Part shown: one piece after another, positions 51,008 through 60,700 of the stretch
Layout: every line of letters starts with the position of its first letter
How positions within the stretch are numbered: position 1 is the first letter of the stretch
NCBI GenBank assembly: GCA_029974015.1
Contig: JARKUF010000007.1
Location: 1-64,000, forward strand
Reading direction: 5' to 3'
Origin: Spirochaetota bacterium
Lineage (GTDB): Bacteria > Spirochaetota > UBA4802 > JAGODF01
DNA length: 64,000 nt
Position numbers and translations under genes: made by a program
Notes under the pieces: generated by a model
The model's input: only the letters and a program-made list of their open reading frames with translations
What the model was told of the DNA's origin: nothing
Databases searched by the model: none

Positions 51008-52558
51008 CTATCCTTTCAACACCGCCGTCCCCAGGGCCCCGGCTACGAAGAGGACCGCCAGATAAAGGACAATATCGCCCGCCATCGTGTAGGGCGATTT
51101 TTCATCCATCAGCCTCACCTCCGCGTCGATCCTTTCTTCCGTAAAAAGCCCGGTCCTGGCGGCGCATTCTCCCCACGGGGCCACCACGGCGGAAATCCCG
51201 CTATTGGAAGCAACAATCATGTATCGCCGGTTCTCCACCGCCCGGAGTACCGCCGCGTCCAGACTCTGATACGGGTAAGTGCTTCGGCCGAACCATGAAT
51301 CGTTCGATATGTTGACCAGAAGGGCCGCCCCCCTTGAGGCCTGGCGGCGCACAAACCAGGGAAACACTTTTTCAAAGCAAATGGAAAAACCCACAGCGAC
51401 ATTTTCAAGGACCGCCACGGAAGGCAGGCTTCCCGCATTGAAGCGCACCGGGGCTTCGTAAAAACTCCCCAGCAGGCGGGCCCCCCAGGGGGTGGTTTCG
51501 GCGAAGGGAAGGAGGATGATTTTATCGTACGCCTTCACGGCGCCCCGCCCGGAAAGGAAGTAGGCGGAGTTGTACACTACCCCCTCAGCGGCCCTGCGGG
51601 TCCCCCCGAAAATCAGAAGGGCGTTTTCCCCGATGTCGCGGATTATCCCGGCTATCATCGCGTCCCGCAGGGCCGTTCCGGCGTTGAGCACCGTTTCGGG
51701 CCACACCACGAGGAACCTGCCGGGGCCTTTTTTTACATCGCCCGTTAGTTTCATCGACGCTTCATAAATTTCCAGGACATTCCCTTCTGCCCAGCGGTCC
51801 CTCAGAGCAAAGCTCCCCTGGACTACCCGGGCGGTGATGCGGCCCTCCGGCGGGACCGACTCCATCATAGCGCGCCAGCGCGGGACCTGGACAGAGCCGT
51901 AGATGATAAGCGCCGCGATGGACGAGGCCGCGATGAGAAGGGGCGTTCGCACTGCCGCCGAAAGGGGCCCCGGGCGATACCGGCGAAAAGCTTCCGCGAG
52001 CTTCCCCTCTCCGGAAGCGCGCCATCTTATCCAGGCAAGGGCGAGAAGCGAGTTGACCGCCACAATAATGAAAGATATCCCGTGAACGCCGACAATATCG
52101 GCCCCTTGAATGAGGCGCGGAAATCCAGCAAGCGAATATCCCGCAAGCCCCCATGGTAGATAAAGTGGCGCCAGGTCCCTGATAAAATCGCAGAGCACCC
52201 AGAGAGAAGGGACCACGAGACCGTGAAAGAAAAGCGAATCGCGGGCCAGAAAACGGTACGGCAGGGCGAAAAGCCCGTAGAGAAGCGCCATTGGAGCGGA
52301 CACGGTGCCAAAAAGAAAAAGCAATGACCCCACCGGATTTACGCCATAATGAAAATAAAGGGCATTGAATATCCAGTAGGCAAGCACAGTTGAATAGAAG
52401 GCGCCAAAAAGCGCGCCCTTTGCGAAGGCCTTTTTGTTCCCCGCGGGCCCCCGGAGGGAAATGAAAAACGGCACCAGAGCGGCGAAGACCAGGAGAGAAA
52501 AGGGCGTCCCGGGAAAGCAGGCGCCATAGATGATGGCGGAGACGATTACGCTGACCAC
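51008..52558 (-). CDS. lnt: Apolipoprotein N-acyltransferase
   Basis: 516 residues. About seven membrane segments in the first half, then the nitrilase-fold domain with the catalytic triad Glu in FLVVWPETVL, Lys in YDKIILLPFAE and Cys in VGFSICFEKVFPW. Lnt adds the third acyl chain to lipoproteins, which suits the several lipoproteins encoded in this window. It starts at a GTG 2 bases after the aminotransferase stop, so it is translationally coupled. Confidence 0.93.
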   Translation of the reverse strand: MVSVIVSAIIYGACFPGTPFSLLVFAALVPFFISLRGPAGNKKAFAKGALFGAFYSTVLAYWIFNALYFHYGVNPVGSLLFLFGTVSAPMALLYGLFALPYRFLARDSLFFHGLVVPSLWVLCDFIRDLAPLYLPWGLAGYSLAGFPRLIQGADIVGVHGISFIIVAVNSLLALAWIRWRASGEGKLAEAFRRYRPGPLSAAVRTPLLIAASSIAALIIYGSVQVPRWRAMMESVPPEGRITARVVQGSFALRDRWAEGNVLEIYEASMKLTGDVKKGPGRFLVVWPETVLNAGTALRDAMIAGIIRDIGENALLIFGGTRRAAEGVVYNSAYFLSGRGAVKAYDKIILLPFAETTPWGARLLGSFYEAPVRFNAGSLPSVAVLENVAVGFSICFEKVFPWFVRRQASRGAALLVNISNDSWFGRSTYPYQSLDAAVLRAVENRRYMIVASNSGISAVVAPWGECAARTGLFTEERIDAEVRLMDEKSPYTMAGDIVLYLAVLFVAGALGTAVLKG

Positions 52559-52560
52559 GT

Positions 52561-53712
52561 TCAGCAGTGCCCCCGCCCTTTCAGGTACGCCTCAATGCGG
52601 TCCAGGCCGCGGGCGATATTTTCCAGGGAATTGGCGTAAGAAAAACGGAGAAACCCCTCCCCGCCGGAACCGAAATCTATGCCCGGCGTTACGCCGACCT
52701 TCACGGCTTCAATCATGTTGAACGCCTCACGGTAGGAATCGCCGCAGAAATGGCCCGCGTCGGCAAAAACGTAGAAGGCCCCGGTGGGCTCATGGTGCAG
52801 GCGGAAACCTATCTCTTTAAGCCGCTTAATCATGAAGATGCGGCGTTCGTCGTAGATCTTCTTCATCTTTTCGACATCGGGCCAGGAGTGCCGCAGGGCC
52901 GCCACTCCCGCCCACTGGACAAAGCTGTTGGCGGATATGGCGAAGTTCTGGTGGATGTTCTTCATCACTCCGGAGTATTCCGCGGGGAAGATGAGGTAAC
53001 CCAATCGCCAGCCCGTCATGGCGAAAAGCTTCGAGAAACCGTTGATGACGAAAGCCCTGTCGGTGTACTCTAATATGGAGCGTGCCCTGTCGCGATACAC
53101 CAGGCCGTGATAGATTTCATCGGAGATGATGACGCGGTCCGAGAAAGCCGCTATGTCCCTGAGGTTCGCGTCGGTCATTACGATTCCCGTGGGATTGGAC
53201 GGCGAATTGATGATGATGGCCTTCGTCCTTTTCGAGAGGGCGTTTCGGATTTCCTCCGGGCGATACTGGAAGCCGTCTTCGGGGAGGGTCCTCACTTCCA
53301 CGGGAACGCCGCCGACGGCGCGAATGAAATTGGGATAGCATGCGTAATGTGGGTTCGAGATAATCACCTCGTCCCCCTGCTCCAGCAAAGCAATCATCAT
53401 AAGGAGCATGGCCGGCGATGTCCCCGAAGTCACCATCACCCGGTCCGGCGTGACATTCACGCCATATTCGCGGCCGTAATAGGCGCAAATCTCCTCCCGA
53501 AGCTCCAGAAGCCCCATCGCGTGGGTATAGCGGGTCTTTCCCGACGCCATGGCCTCCATGGCGGCCTCGCGGACCACCGCGGGGGTGTCGAAATCGGGCT
53601 CGCCCACTTCAAGGTGGACCACATCTTCACCGGATTTTTCCAGCTCCTCAGCCCTCGCCATGACATCCATGACGATGAACGGTTTTATCTCCCGCGCGCC
53701 CGATGAAAGCAT
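52561..53712 (-). CDS. Class I/II PLP-dependent aminotransferase
   Basis: 383 residues. Landmarks: VVHLEVGEPDFDTP, TRYTHAMGLLELREEI, VTSGTSPAMLLMM, NSPSNPTGIV, VIISDEIYHGL, and the PLP lysine in NGFSKLFAMTGWRLGY. The C-terminal Arg (FLRFSYANS) binds the carboxylate. The substrate cannot be told; aspartate-type (subgroup I gamma) is the closest by feel. It is the first gene of a pair with lnt. Confidence 0.92.
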   Translation of the reverse strand: MLSSGAREIKPFIVMDVMARAEELEKSGEDVVHLEVGEPDFDTPAVVREAAMEAMASGKTRYTHAMGLLELREEICAYYGREYGVNVTPDRVMVTSGTSPAMLLMMIALLEQGDEVIISNPHYACYPNFIRAVGGVPVEVRTLPEDGFQYRPEEIRNALSKRTKAIIINSPSNPTGIVMTDANLRDIAAFSDRVIISDEIYHGLVYRDRARSILEYTDRAFVINGFSKLFAMTGWRLGYLIFPAEYSGVMKNIHQNFAISANSFVQWAGVAALRHSWPDVEKMKKIYDERRIFMIKRLKEIGFRLHHEPTGAFYVFADAGHFCGDSYREAFNMIEAVKVGVTPGIDFGSGGEGFLRFSYANSLENIARGLDRIEAYLKGRGHC

Positions 53713-53976
53713 TAATTTCCCTCCAAACAGAGGTTTTTGACACCGCGCTCACTGTATCGAGGCGAAACAGTGCGAAGCAAGCCCTTTTTTTTGAAGAACG
53801 GGATGGGCAAGGGTAAATTCACCACAGGATGATGCAATTTTCTGGAAAAGATGTTGCTTTTTTAGGGGCGATTTTTCTTACTATACGTTATAAGTGTATT
53901 TTGTACGACAATATCGCACAGCAATGACTCCGATGCATAACTATGTATCACTATCTCACTTGCTGGAGGTGTAAAC
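53713..53976. other. Gene-free gap between divergent genes
   Basis: 264 bases with no gene. It must hold promoters for the aminotransferase (minus) and acyl-CoA synthetase (plus). CTGGAGGTG before 53977 is the ribosome site of the latter. A TATACGTTATAAG stretch near 53882 is A/T-rich, but no clear promoter was assigned. Confidence 0.5.
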
Positions 53977-55830
53977 ATGAAAATTTTCAATCTCAAAACG
54001 ATTCTCCGAACGGTGTTCCGCTTCCTGAACTTTAGAAATATGCTGCGCCTCCTGGTAAACGGCCTGCCCTGGCGCAGAAAGCGCGTGCTTTTCATCTTCG
54101 AAGGAAGGGAATACAGCTATCGAGAAACCTATGCCGAGTCAAAACGATACGAAAACTTTTTTCTTTCCATTAGAAGGAAACTCGTCGAATCGGGTAAGCT
54201 CGGAAAGAAGGACCGTCTGTCCATCGGCATCTATATGGAAAACACGCCGGAATATATCTTCGCCTCCTTTGCCGCGGGCCTTAGCAATTCGGTCCTTTTC
54301 GCCATAAACTCGGGCTTCCGCGGCGAGACCCTGGCGAAGATCATAGACCAGGCGAAGATTTCCATGCTCATCGTAAACGGCAATTCAGTGGAGGAAGTAT
54401 CCCGGGTGATGGACGATGTGACCGTCATAGGGCGCGATGATGTTCTCCTTGTAGGGACCGAGGAGGAGGCGCAAAAAAGCGGCTTTAAAAGCCTTGAGAA
54501 GGCAATCAATGAAGCGCCTAAAACTCCGGGAAAATTCCGGGTCCCCATCGACAATTTCAGTCCCGTCATCATAATTTATACTTCCGGCACCACGGGCCTT
54601 CCCAAGGGTGTCCCGTGCACGCATGTAAAACTCGTGGGGGCGGGCGCTGTGGTGCAGGGGGCAGTGAAGCTCAAAAAGCGGGACCGGGGCTACATATCCA
54701 TGCCTCTTTTCCATTCCAACGCCTGGTATATCGGAATACTGCCCCAGCTCATCGCGGGCGGGAGCTTCGTCCTTAAAAGAAAATTCAGCGCCAGCGCCTT
54801 TGAGGTCGATATGCTTGAGCATGGCGTCACATTTCTCAACTATGTGGGGCAGCCCCTTCACTACATCCTGGACGCCCTTGAAAAAAAATACGGGTCCGGC
54901 GAGGCCGTGGAAAAGGCCCTGGCGAAACATCCAAAGAACCGCTTCCGCGCCGCCTACGGCAATGGCGCGTCGGTCATCGACCGGGTGAAACTTACGAAGT
55001 ATCTCGGCATGGAGCACATCTTTGAAATTTACGGCTCCACCGAAGCGGTGATAACTACGGCAAACCGGCCCGGGGACCCCATCGAAAGCGTGGGCGCCGT
55101 GCCGAAATCCGTGGTTATACTTGACGAAGAAGGGAAGGAATGCCCTCCGGGCCGGGTGGATGAAAACGGAAAGCTTACCAATTACGACGAGGCCGTGGGC
55201 GAGATTTGCCGAAAAGTGGGGGCCGACAACCTCCGCTTCGACGGCTACTTCGACAATAAGGGGGCCACAAACCAGAAGTTTCGCGACGGCTGGTACCATT
55301 CCGGGGACCTTGGCCATATCCGCGTCGTGAAAGGCAAACGCTACCTCTTTTTCAACGGACGCACCGACGACTGGATCAGGAAAGACGGGGAGAACTTCTC
55401 CGCCGAGAACGTACTGCACTACGCCCAGCAAATTCCCTGCGTGGACATCGCCGTGGCCTACGGGGCCCCCTGCCCTGTTGCGGACGAACGGGTCATGGTG
55501 ACGGTCCAGTTGAAACAGGGGGCCTGCTTCGACCCTGACGAGGTGCACGAGTGGCTGTTGAAACAGCAAAAGGAAGGGGGCATGGACCCGAAGTGGATGC
55601 CGGACTACATCCGGATCATCGACGCCTTCCCGGTGACGGACACCCAGAAAATCATGGTGCGTCCTTACAAAAAAGAGCATTTCGACGTGGAGTGCCATCC
55701 CGGCATGGTGGTCTACTACAGGGAACGGGGCATGGACACCTATGAGAAATTGAGCCTGGAAAAATTCACGGCCCTCAAGGAAAACTTCAAAAAGAACGGG
55801 CGTGAATCGCTGATATCCAGACAGAGTTGA
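53977..55830 (+). CDS. Acyl-CoA synthetase (AMP-forming), FATP-like
   Basis: 617 residues. N-terminal membrane-associated region (NMLRLLVNGLPWRRKRVLFI), the AMP-binding motif VIIIYTSGTTGLPKGVPCTH, FEIYGSTEAVITT, and the hinge DDWIRKDGENFSAENVLHY. The C-terminal lysine region is DAFPVTDTQKIMVRPYKKE. It activates fatty acids to acyl-CoA. The layout fits FATP/very-long-chain synthetases. It lies alone, divergent from the aminotransferase. Confidence 0.9.
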   Translation: MKIFNLKTILRTVFRFLNFRNMLRLLVNGLPWRRKRVLFIFEGREYSYRETYAESKRYENFFLSIRRKLVESGKLGKKDRLSIGIYMENTPEYIFASFAAGLSNSVLFAINSGFRGETLAKIIDQAKISMLIVNGNSVEEVSRVMDDVTVIGRDDVLLVGTEEEAQKSGFKSLEKAINEAPKTPGKFRVPIDNFSPVIIIYTSGTTGLPKGVPCTHVKLVGAGAVVQGAVKLKKRDRGYISMPLFHSNAWYIGILPQLIAGGSFVLKRKFSASAFEVDMLEHGVTFLNYVGQPLHYILDALEKKYGSGEAVEKALAKHPKNRFRAAYGNGASVIDRVKLTKYLGMEHIFEIYGSTEAVITTANRPGDPIESVGAVPKSVVILDEEGKECPPGRVDENGKLTNYDEAVGEICRKVGADNLRFDGYFDNKGATNQKFRDGWYHSGDLGHIRVVKGKRYLFFNGRTDDWIRKDGENFSAENVLHYAQQIPCVDIAVAYGAPCPVADERVMVTVQLKQGACFDPDEVHEWLLKQQKEGGMDPKWMPDYIRIIDAFPVTDTQKIMVRPYKKEHFDVECHPGMVVYYRERGMDTYEKLSLEKFTALKENFKKNGRESLISRQS

Positions 55831-55908
55831 CAATCTTTGGGGGCCTTTGCCGTCATCGCATTTACCGGGGAAATTAGATGACTGTGAAGGCCTCCGCTTT
55901 CCGCTTTA

Positions 55909-57270
55909 TCAGATATCGCAATCTACACCGTCGATGTTTCCCGCCCAGAGCCAGCTCTTAGTCTCCCGGACAATGACGCCGCTCAGGAGAAGAAGCGCCG
56001 CGAGGTTAGGCATTGCCATGAGCATGTTCATCATGTCCGCCATGTCCCATACCATCTGCGGAAGAACAACCGACCCTACCATTACTCCAGCCACCCAGAG
56101 GAAACGGTAAGGCATTATCGACTTCTTCCCGAAGAGGTATTCCACGGAACGCTCGCCATAGTATGACCAGCCTAATATTGTGGAAAACACGAAAGTAAAA
56201 AGGCCAACTGTGAGTATTATGGGGCCTATGACGGGGATTTCCGCGAAAGCGCGCTTCGTCATCAAAGCCCCTTCGACAGCGCCGAAGTCATTTGGATGAA
56301 GCATGATAGTGGTCACCAGAACCAGGCCGGTGAGCGCGCACACCACGACGGTGTCCCAGAAAGTCCCCGTGGCCGACACCAGGGCCTGTTTCACGGGATT
56401 GCTCGTTCGGGCCGCCGCGGCGACGATGGGGGCCGAGCCGAGGCCCGCTTCGTTGGAAAAGAGCCCCCGGGCGATACCGAAACGCGCTGCCATCAGGAAG
56501 GTGGCCCCGGCAAAGCCTCCCCCGGCGGCCCGCGCCGTGAATGCAGATTTGACTATTAGCTCCAGGGCCGGCAGAAACACCTCCCGATTGATGATGAGGA
56601 TGATGACGCATCCGAGGACATAGAAGACCGCCATGAAAGGCACCAGGGCCTCACATACCCGCGCGATGGACCTGATGCCGCCGAGGATAACTATCCCGGT
56701 GATTACTGTGATCACAATGCCCGAACACCATGCGGGGATTTTCAGGGTTTCCATGGCCAGAGCGGATATGGAATTCGCCTGGACCATATTGCCGATGCCG
56801 AAGGCGGCGATGGCGGTGAACACGCAGAAGAGCACGCCGAGCCATTTCATCCCGAGCCCTTTTTCCAACGCGTACATGGGGCCGCCAAGCATGGTGCCGT
56901 CGGAGGTCCTCACGCGGTATTTCACCGCAAGGACCGCCTCGGAATATTTCGTGGCAAACCCAAAGACGCCGGTGACCCAGCACCAGAACACCGCGCCGGG
57001 CCCCCCCAGGGCCACGGCCGTGGCGACCCCCACAATATTGCCCGTACCGATGGTGGCCGCGAGGGAGGTGGCGAGCGCGCCGAAGTGGCTCACGTCCCCC
57101 TTTCCCTCCACGTCTCTGCGAAAAGACAGCTTTATCGCCAGGGGAATGTAGCGCTGAATAAAGCGAAGGCGTGCCGTCAGATAAAGATGCGTCCCCATGA
57201 GCACAACGAGCATGGGCGGCCCCCAGAGATAAGCGTTCGCCCATGTGATAATCGCGTAGATTTTTTCCAT
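55909..57270 (-). CDS. Alanine/glycine:cation symporter (AGCS family)
   Basis: 453 residues, about ten membrane segments. Family signatures: LAATIGTGNIVGVATAVALG, GPGAVFWCWVTGVFGFATKY, and GLFSNEAGLGSAPIVAAAAR. It imports small neutral amino acids with sodium or protons. The gap to the preceding gene (57271-57342) holds a GGGAGGA/TCCTCCC hairpin at 57307-57328. Confidence 0.94.
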   Translation of the reverse strand: MEKIYAIITWANAYLWGPPMLVVLMGTHLYLTARLRFIQRYIPLAIKLSFRRDVEGKGDVSHFGALATSLAATIGTGNIVGVATAVALGGPGAVFWCWVTGVFGFATKYSEAVLAVKYRVRTSDGTMLGGPMYALEKGLGMKWLGVLFCVFTAIAAFGIGNMVQANSISALAMETLKIPAWCSGIVITVITGIVILGGIRSIARVCEALVPFMAVFYVLGCVIILIINREVFLPALELIVKSAFTARAAGGGFAGATFLMAARFGIARGLFSNEAGLGSAPIVAAAARTSNPVKQALVSATGTFWDTVVVCALTGLVLVTTIMLHPNDFGAVEGALMTKRAFAEIPVIGPIILTVGLFTFVFSTILGWSYYGERSVEYLFGKKSIMPYRFLWVAGVMVGSVVLPQMVWDMADMMNMLMAMPNLAALLLLSGVIVRETKSWLWAGNIDGVDCDI

Positions 57271-57342
57271 ATCAGGTCCTTATAGCGCCTGTCTATAGAT
57301 TACACTGGGAGGAAGCGCGGCTCCTCCCTCCCCTGATGCCGG

Positions 57343-58698
57343 CTACAGCTTCGGCGGAAAGGGCCTGTCTAATTTTTTATCTTCCCGAAGCATTTCCCTG
57401 GCCTTCTTTTCTCGGACCTTACCGGAAACGGTCGGAGCAGGATGGGTTTTACGTTCTTTCTTTTTTAATGCCGGCGAAAGCTTCGCGGGGGTTTTTTTGC
57501 CGGCCTTCGGGGAAATTTCCATCATGGGCGCCTCCTTGCTCCCCGGCCCGGAGGCGACTTCCTCCTCCGGCGCCGCGCCACTCCCCCGTGCGGTAATGGT
57601 TTCGGGGCGCGCTTTGAACTCACCGCGCTTTCGGCCCCCATGCCACGGCTCGACAATGCTCCCGCGGTCGACAATCTCATCCGTGCGCATCTTAGTCCCG
57701 TCAAGGCGGCCAGGCAGGGCCAGGGCGTCGGTTACCACCATGTCCCAGACGCCCCAGAAGCCCCCCTCCGCCGAAAATTCCCGGAAGCATATATCCACGG
57801 AGCCGTCCATGGTGAGATGCCAGGGAATTTCCAGGCACACAGGGTTCTCAGCCCGCCCCGGGGCGCCGAAAGCGAACTCTCCGATTTTCTCGCGGTCGGC
57901 GCTTACCTCAAGGCGCGCGTTGATGTCATTTTTCTCAAGAGCATCATAAGTCACAAAGTCGATAAAAATGCGGTACCTGCGAAACGGGTCGAGGCCCTCG
58001 AACTTCACCGTGGAGCCGAACTTCGACACGAAGCGCGCGGCCCCTGTCTCAAGGGGCGGGGCGTTGCGGCGCGGTTTTAACCCGTAGGCCCTCGCCCACT
58101 GCGCCAATTCTCGAAAGGTCATTGCCTCACGCCAGCCCGCAAGCCTGCCGTCTGCCCCGGGCGCTCCGGGGCCCACGGCGCGGTAGTCCGTTGATTGCCC
58201 TTTTTCGCTTCTCCGGACATCGTCCCCGGCGGGGGGTACAAGCGCGCGTTCTTCTTTCTTTTCTTCAGCCCCGCCTCCCGAACGGATGTCCTGAAGTTTC
58301 TTAGAGGCATTTTTATGTAAATCCGCGCTTCCATCGGGGACCATGTCGCGGACATCGAGCTTATTGCCGGGCGCCTGCGCCTTCCCTTCGGCGGAAATCT
58401 TTTTCTCTCCCGAGGGTGATGGGGTTTTTTTTGCCGCGTCACGGCCTCCGCTTTCGCGTTCTCCGCCCCCTTTCTTCAACGGGGCCTTTTGTTTTTCCCC
58501 GGCCGCGCCTTCCGGGACAACCCCGGATTTTTGGACATCAATTTTGCCCGGCGCGGCTTTCTCCGCCTGCCCGGAGGCAGGCACCTTCTCCTGGGCCAGG
58601 AGGAAGTCCGCAGACACCCGGGGGCGCATCGCCATTGAGGAAACGCTCGCGGCAAGAGCAATGCCAATCAGCGAAATAATATGTGGTTTGCGTAGCAT
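57343..58698 (-). CDS. Secreted, largely disordered protein of unknown function
   Basis: 451 residues, not recognised. A signal-like N-terminus (IISLIGIALAASVSSMAMRP) is followed by about 150 residues rich in Lys, Glu, Gly and Pro, then a folded beta-rich core of about 150 residues (FVSKFGSTVKFEGLDPFRRY, RIFIDFVTYDALEKNDINAR, NPVCLEIPWHLTMDGSVDIC) resembling a carbohydrate-binding or jelly-roll domain, and a basic tail (KKKERKTHPAPTVSGKVREK). No catalytic motif. Probably periplasmic or extracellular. Confidence 0.55.
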   Translation of the reverse strand: MLRKPHIISLIGIALAASVSSMAMRPRVSADFLLAQEKVPASGQAEKAAPGKIDVQKSGVVPEGAAGEKQKAPLKKGGGERESGGRDAAKKTPSPSGEKKISAEGKAQAPGNKLDVRDMVPDGSADLHKNASKKLQDIRSGGGAEEKKEERALVPPAGDDVRRSEKGQSTDYRAVGPGAPGADGRLAGWREAMTFRELAQWARAYGLKPRRNAPPLETGAARFVSKFGSTVKFEGLDPFRRYRIFIDFVTYDALEKNDINARLEVSADREKIGEFAFGAPGRAENPVCLEIPWHLTMDGSVDICFREFSAEGGFWGVWDMVVTDALALPGRLDGTKMRTDEIVDRGSIVEPWHGGRKRGEFKARPETITARGSGAAPEEEVASGPGSKEAPMMEISPKAGKKTPAKLSPALKKKERKTHPAPTVSGKVREKKAREMLREDKKLDRPFPPKL

Positions 58699-58979
58699 AT
58701 TTTTTGTAAGTTCTATCAGGTATTTCCAGCTTCTATTTACTACCTTATCATTTTATTATCGGCAGATATTTTGAGGCAAGCTCTAAAAATTGGGGCGCTT
58801 CACTCCCGCCTTCAGCTGGGAGATGCTCATCTTATCTCGCTTCTAAAAAATCGTACGATTTCTGATAGAGAATTAAATTACCCAAAACCCTCCTCCAAAA
58901 CCGCAAAAGGGGGCTCTGCCCCCCTCCCCCGTCCAGTGCTCCGGTGCGCCGGCAGTCCAGGGACCCATATCACATACGT
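58699..58979. other. Gene-free gap with a G-rich hairpin
   Basis: 281 bases without a gene. agggggc / gcccccct at 58909-58925 forms a short stem with a 3-base loop. It may end the FGE-like transcript (minus strand), though no T-run is seen. Confidence 0.45.
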
Positions 58980-59778
58980 TTACGGTGCCGGGGCGGAAAG
59001 GACAACCCGAAAACCATAAGAGCCGCCATGGCCGGCGGGAAGGCCCCTGTCCCGATACGCGGAACGCGCCAGGTCGCCGCTGAAGTACCACGAACCGCCG
59101 CGCAAAACGCGATCACTTCCGCTTAACGGGCCTTTGGGATCCTTAGCCGAACTTTTTGAGTAGTAGTCCAATGCATACCAGTCCTCGCACCATTCGCAAA
59201 CATTCCCGGCCATGTCGTAGAGACCCCAGGCGTTGGGGCGCTTTTCGCCAACAGGGTGGGTTTCCAAGCCTGAATTGTCCTCATACCAGCAGTAATTGCC
59301 GTCAATATTGTCACCCCAGTAATACGCCGTCGTGGTGCCGGCACGGGCCGCGTATTCCCATTCAGCCTCGGTGGGAAGGCGAGCTGTTACTCCATATTTC
59401 GAGCTGAACTTCGCGCAGAACTCCTTCGCGTCATGCCAGCTTACATTCTCCACAGGCCTTCGGGCGTCGCCCTTGAAACAACTCGAATTCTTCCCCATCA
59501 GGGCCTCGTACTCCCCCTGGGTCACCTCGTACTTTCCTATCCAGAAGCCGCTTAGCTGTACCTTATGCTGGGGACGCTCATAAATTTTCCCTGCTCCATC
59601 AGGCGACCCCATCCAGAACTCGCCGCCTTTAATGTACACGAACTCCATGCCGCCTACGCGTTTCACCTCTTTATGACTGCCATGGGCAAGAGGTGATTGC
59701 CCGACAACCGGAAGGCATATGATGGCGGCAAGCAGGACCGCCGGCCCCGCTAAAATAATGGACCGTTTTTTTTGACAT
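58980..59778 (-). pseudogene. FGE/SUMF1-fold protein with a frame break in its signal peptide
   Basis: The main frame (58980-59666, 228 residues) holds the FGE-sulfatase fold: FVYIKGGEFWMGSPDG, FWIGKYEVTQGEYEAL, RLPTEAEWEYAARAGTTT, NAWGLYDMAGNVCEWCEDWY and VLRGGSWYFSGDLARSAYRD. The two Cys used by formylglycine-generating enzyme are absent from the last block, so it is not a sulfatase activator; a binding or structural role is more likely. Upstream, GGAGGA and an ATG at 59778 begin MSKK, but an A8 run (59766-59773) puts the next codons out of frame. With one A fewer the frame reads on as RSIILAGPAVLLAAIICLPV, a good signal peptide. This is a phase switch, a dead start or a sequence error. Confidence 0.7.
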
Positions 59779-59780
59779 TT

Positions 59781-60209
59781 TCACTCCTCCTTTAAATAAC
59801 TTGAGTGATCCAGAATTTTCAATTCCGTGTATTTACTGATGTTTTTAAAATCATAATCATATGTTACCAGTATTAAGTTATTTTTGATCGCTACACTGGC
59901 GATCAGAAAATCAACTGAACCCGCCGTTATTCCTTTCCGCCTGCACTTATTCCGAAGTTCGGCGGCATAAATATAATCCTCCTTTTTGATTTCAATATAT
60001 GAAAAATCATTCAGAATATTTTTAATTTCCAAAAATAAGTTTTCATTTGCAATCCCGCTTAATATTTCCTGAAGTATAATTCCAATAATAATTATTTCAT
60101 CGTTATTCTCAATAATTCGCCTTACTAAGGGTTCAGATGAGTTTAAAGGTTTTTCTTTTCGCCTGAGAGCTTCCGACCAGACTGAAGTATCTATCAGTAG
60201 TCGTATCAT
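59781..60209 (-). CDS. vapC: VapC-type PIN-domain toxin
   Basis: 142 residues with the PIN acidic residues: LLIDTSVW (Asp7), the Glu in GIILQEILSG, the Asp in GITAGSVDFLIASVA and LVTYDYDFKNI. VapC toxins cleave tRNA or rRNA. Strongly A/T-rich compared with its surroundings, which suggests recent transfer. Its start overlaps vapB by 4 bases. It lies directly upstream of the FGE-like gene on the same strand. Confidence 0.93.
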   Translation of the reverse strand: MIRLLIDTSVWSEALRRKEKPLNSSEPLVRRIIENNDEIIIIGIILQEILSGIANENLFLEIKNILNDFSYIEIKKEDYIYAAELRNKCRRKGITAGSVDFLIASVAIKNNLILVTYDYDFKNISKYTELKILDHSSYLKEE

Positions 60210-60403
60210 CTTTTTCTTGCTTCTTTGTAATCATATTTCGAATCGAAATCGACCGAATTTAAATATTTCAACATATCTTTTTGCTTATGCTTTTGAATAT
60301 ATTCTTTCAGCGCGGTATTTACGGCTTCGCGTTTTGTTTTGAATTTTCCTATCTGACAAACTTTATCAAGCAGTTTGATATCTATGTTCAGGTTGGTGGC
60401 CAT
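60206..60403 (-). CDS. vapB: VapB-type antitoxin
   Basis: 65 residues: MATNLNIDIKLLDKVCQIGK, then FKTKREAVNTALKEYIQKHK, a ribbon-helix-helix pattern with the basic region KTKREAV, and a C-terminal tail (LNSVDFDSKYDYKEARKR) that would block VapC. GGAGGG precedes the ATG. A/T-rich like vapC. Confidence 0.9.
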   Translation of the reverse strand: MATNLNIDIKLLDKVCQIGKFKTKREAVNTALKEYIQKHKQKDMLKYLNSVDFDSKYDYKEARKR

Positions 60404-60425
60404 ATGTTATACCCTCCTTTTTTAA

Positions 60426-60454
60426 AATTTACACAACATCATGTGTAAAATCAA
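60426..60454 (-). promoter_or_regulatory. vapBC promoter with a central operator
   Basis: On the minus strand TTGATT (60454-60449), a 17-base spacer and TAAATT (60431-60426). The inverted repeat TTTACACA / TGTGTAAA (60428-60449) fills the spacer, where VapB would bind and repress. Confidence 0.75.
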
Positions 60455-60530
60455 TAAAAAATCACGTTAATTTTTGCTTTGTCCTATTTTAAAAAATGGG
60501 CCGTCACAAAAACGCATATTTTGCCATCAA

Positions 60531-60572
60531 CAGAAGGCGGGCGGGAAATCCTTAGTATTAGAGTTTGCCATA
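60531..60572 (+). repeat. Half of a family B repeat, copy B5
   Basis: aaggcgggcgggaaatcctta and gagtttgcc match the right half of the B3 hairpin; the left arm is missing. The surrounding gap 60455-60700 has no convincing gene. Confidence 0.5.
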
Positions 60573-60700
60573 AAATAGTCATTGGGCGATTTTGCGATTG
60601 AGCGCCCTCTTTCGACCAAAACAGATTATCTATCATTTCATTAAATTTTTCAAGCAATTTTACAGAAAATTAAATCCCGGCAAAAACCGACCAATTACAA

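Noticed and set aside
58780-58860. A possible tRNA-like segment with a gggag/ctccc pair.
   Set aside because: No D-arm, T-arm or acceptor stem could be built.
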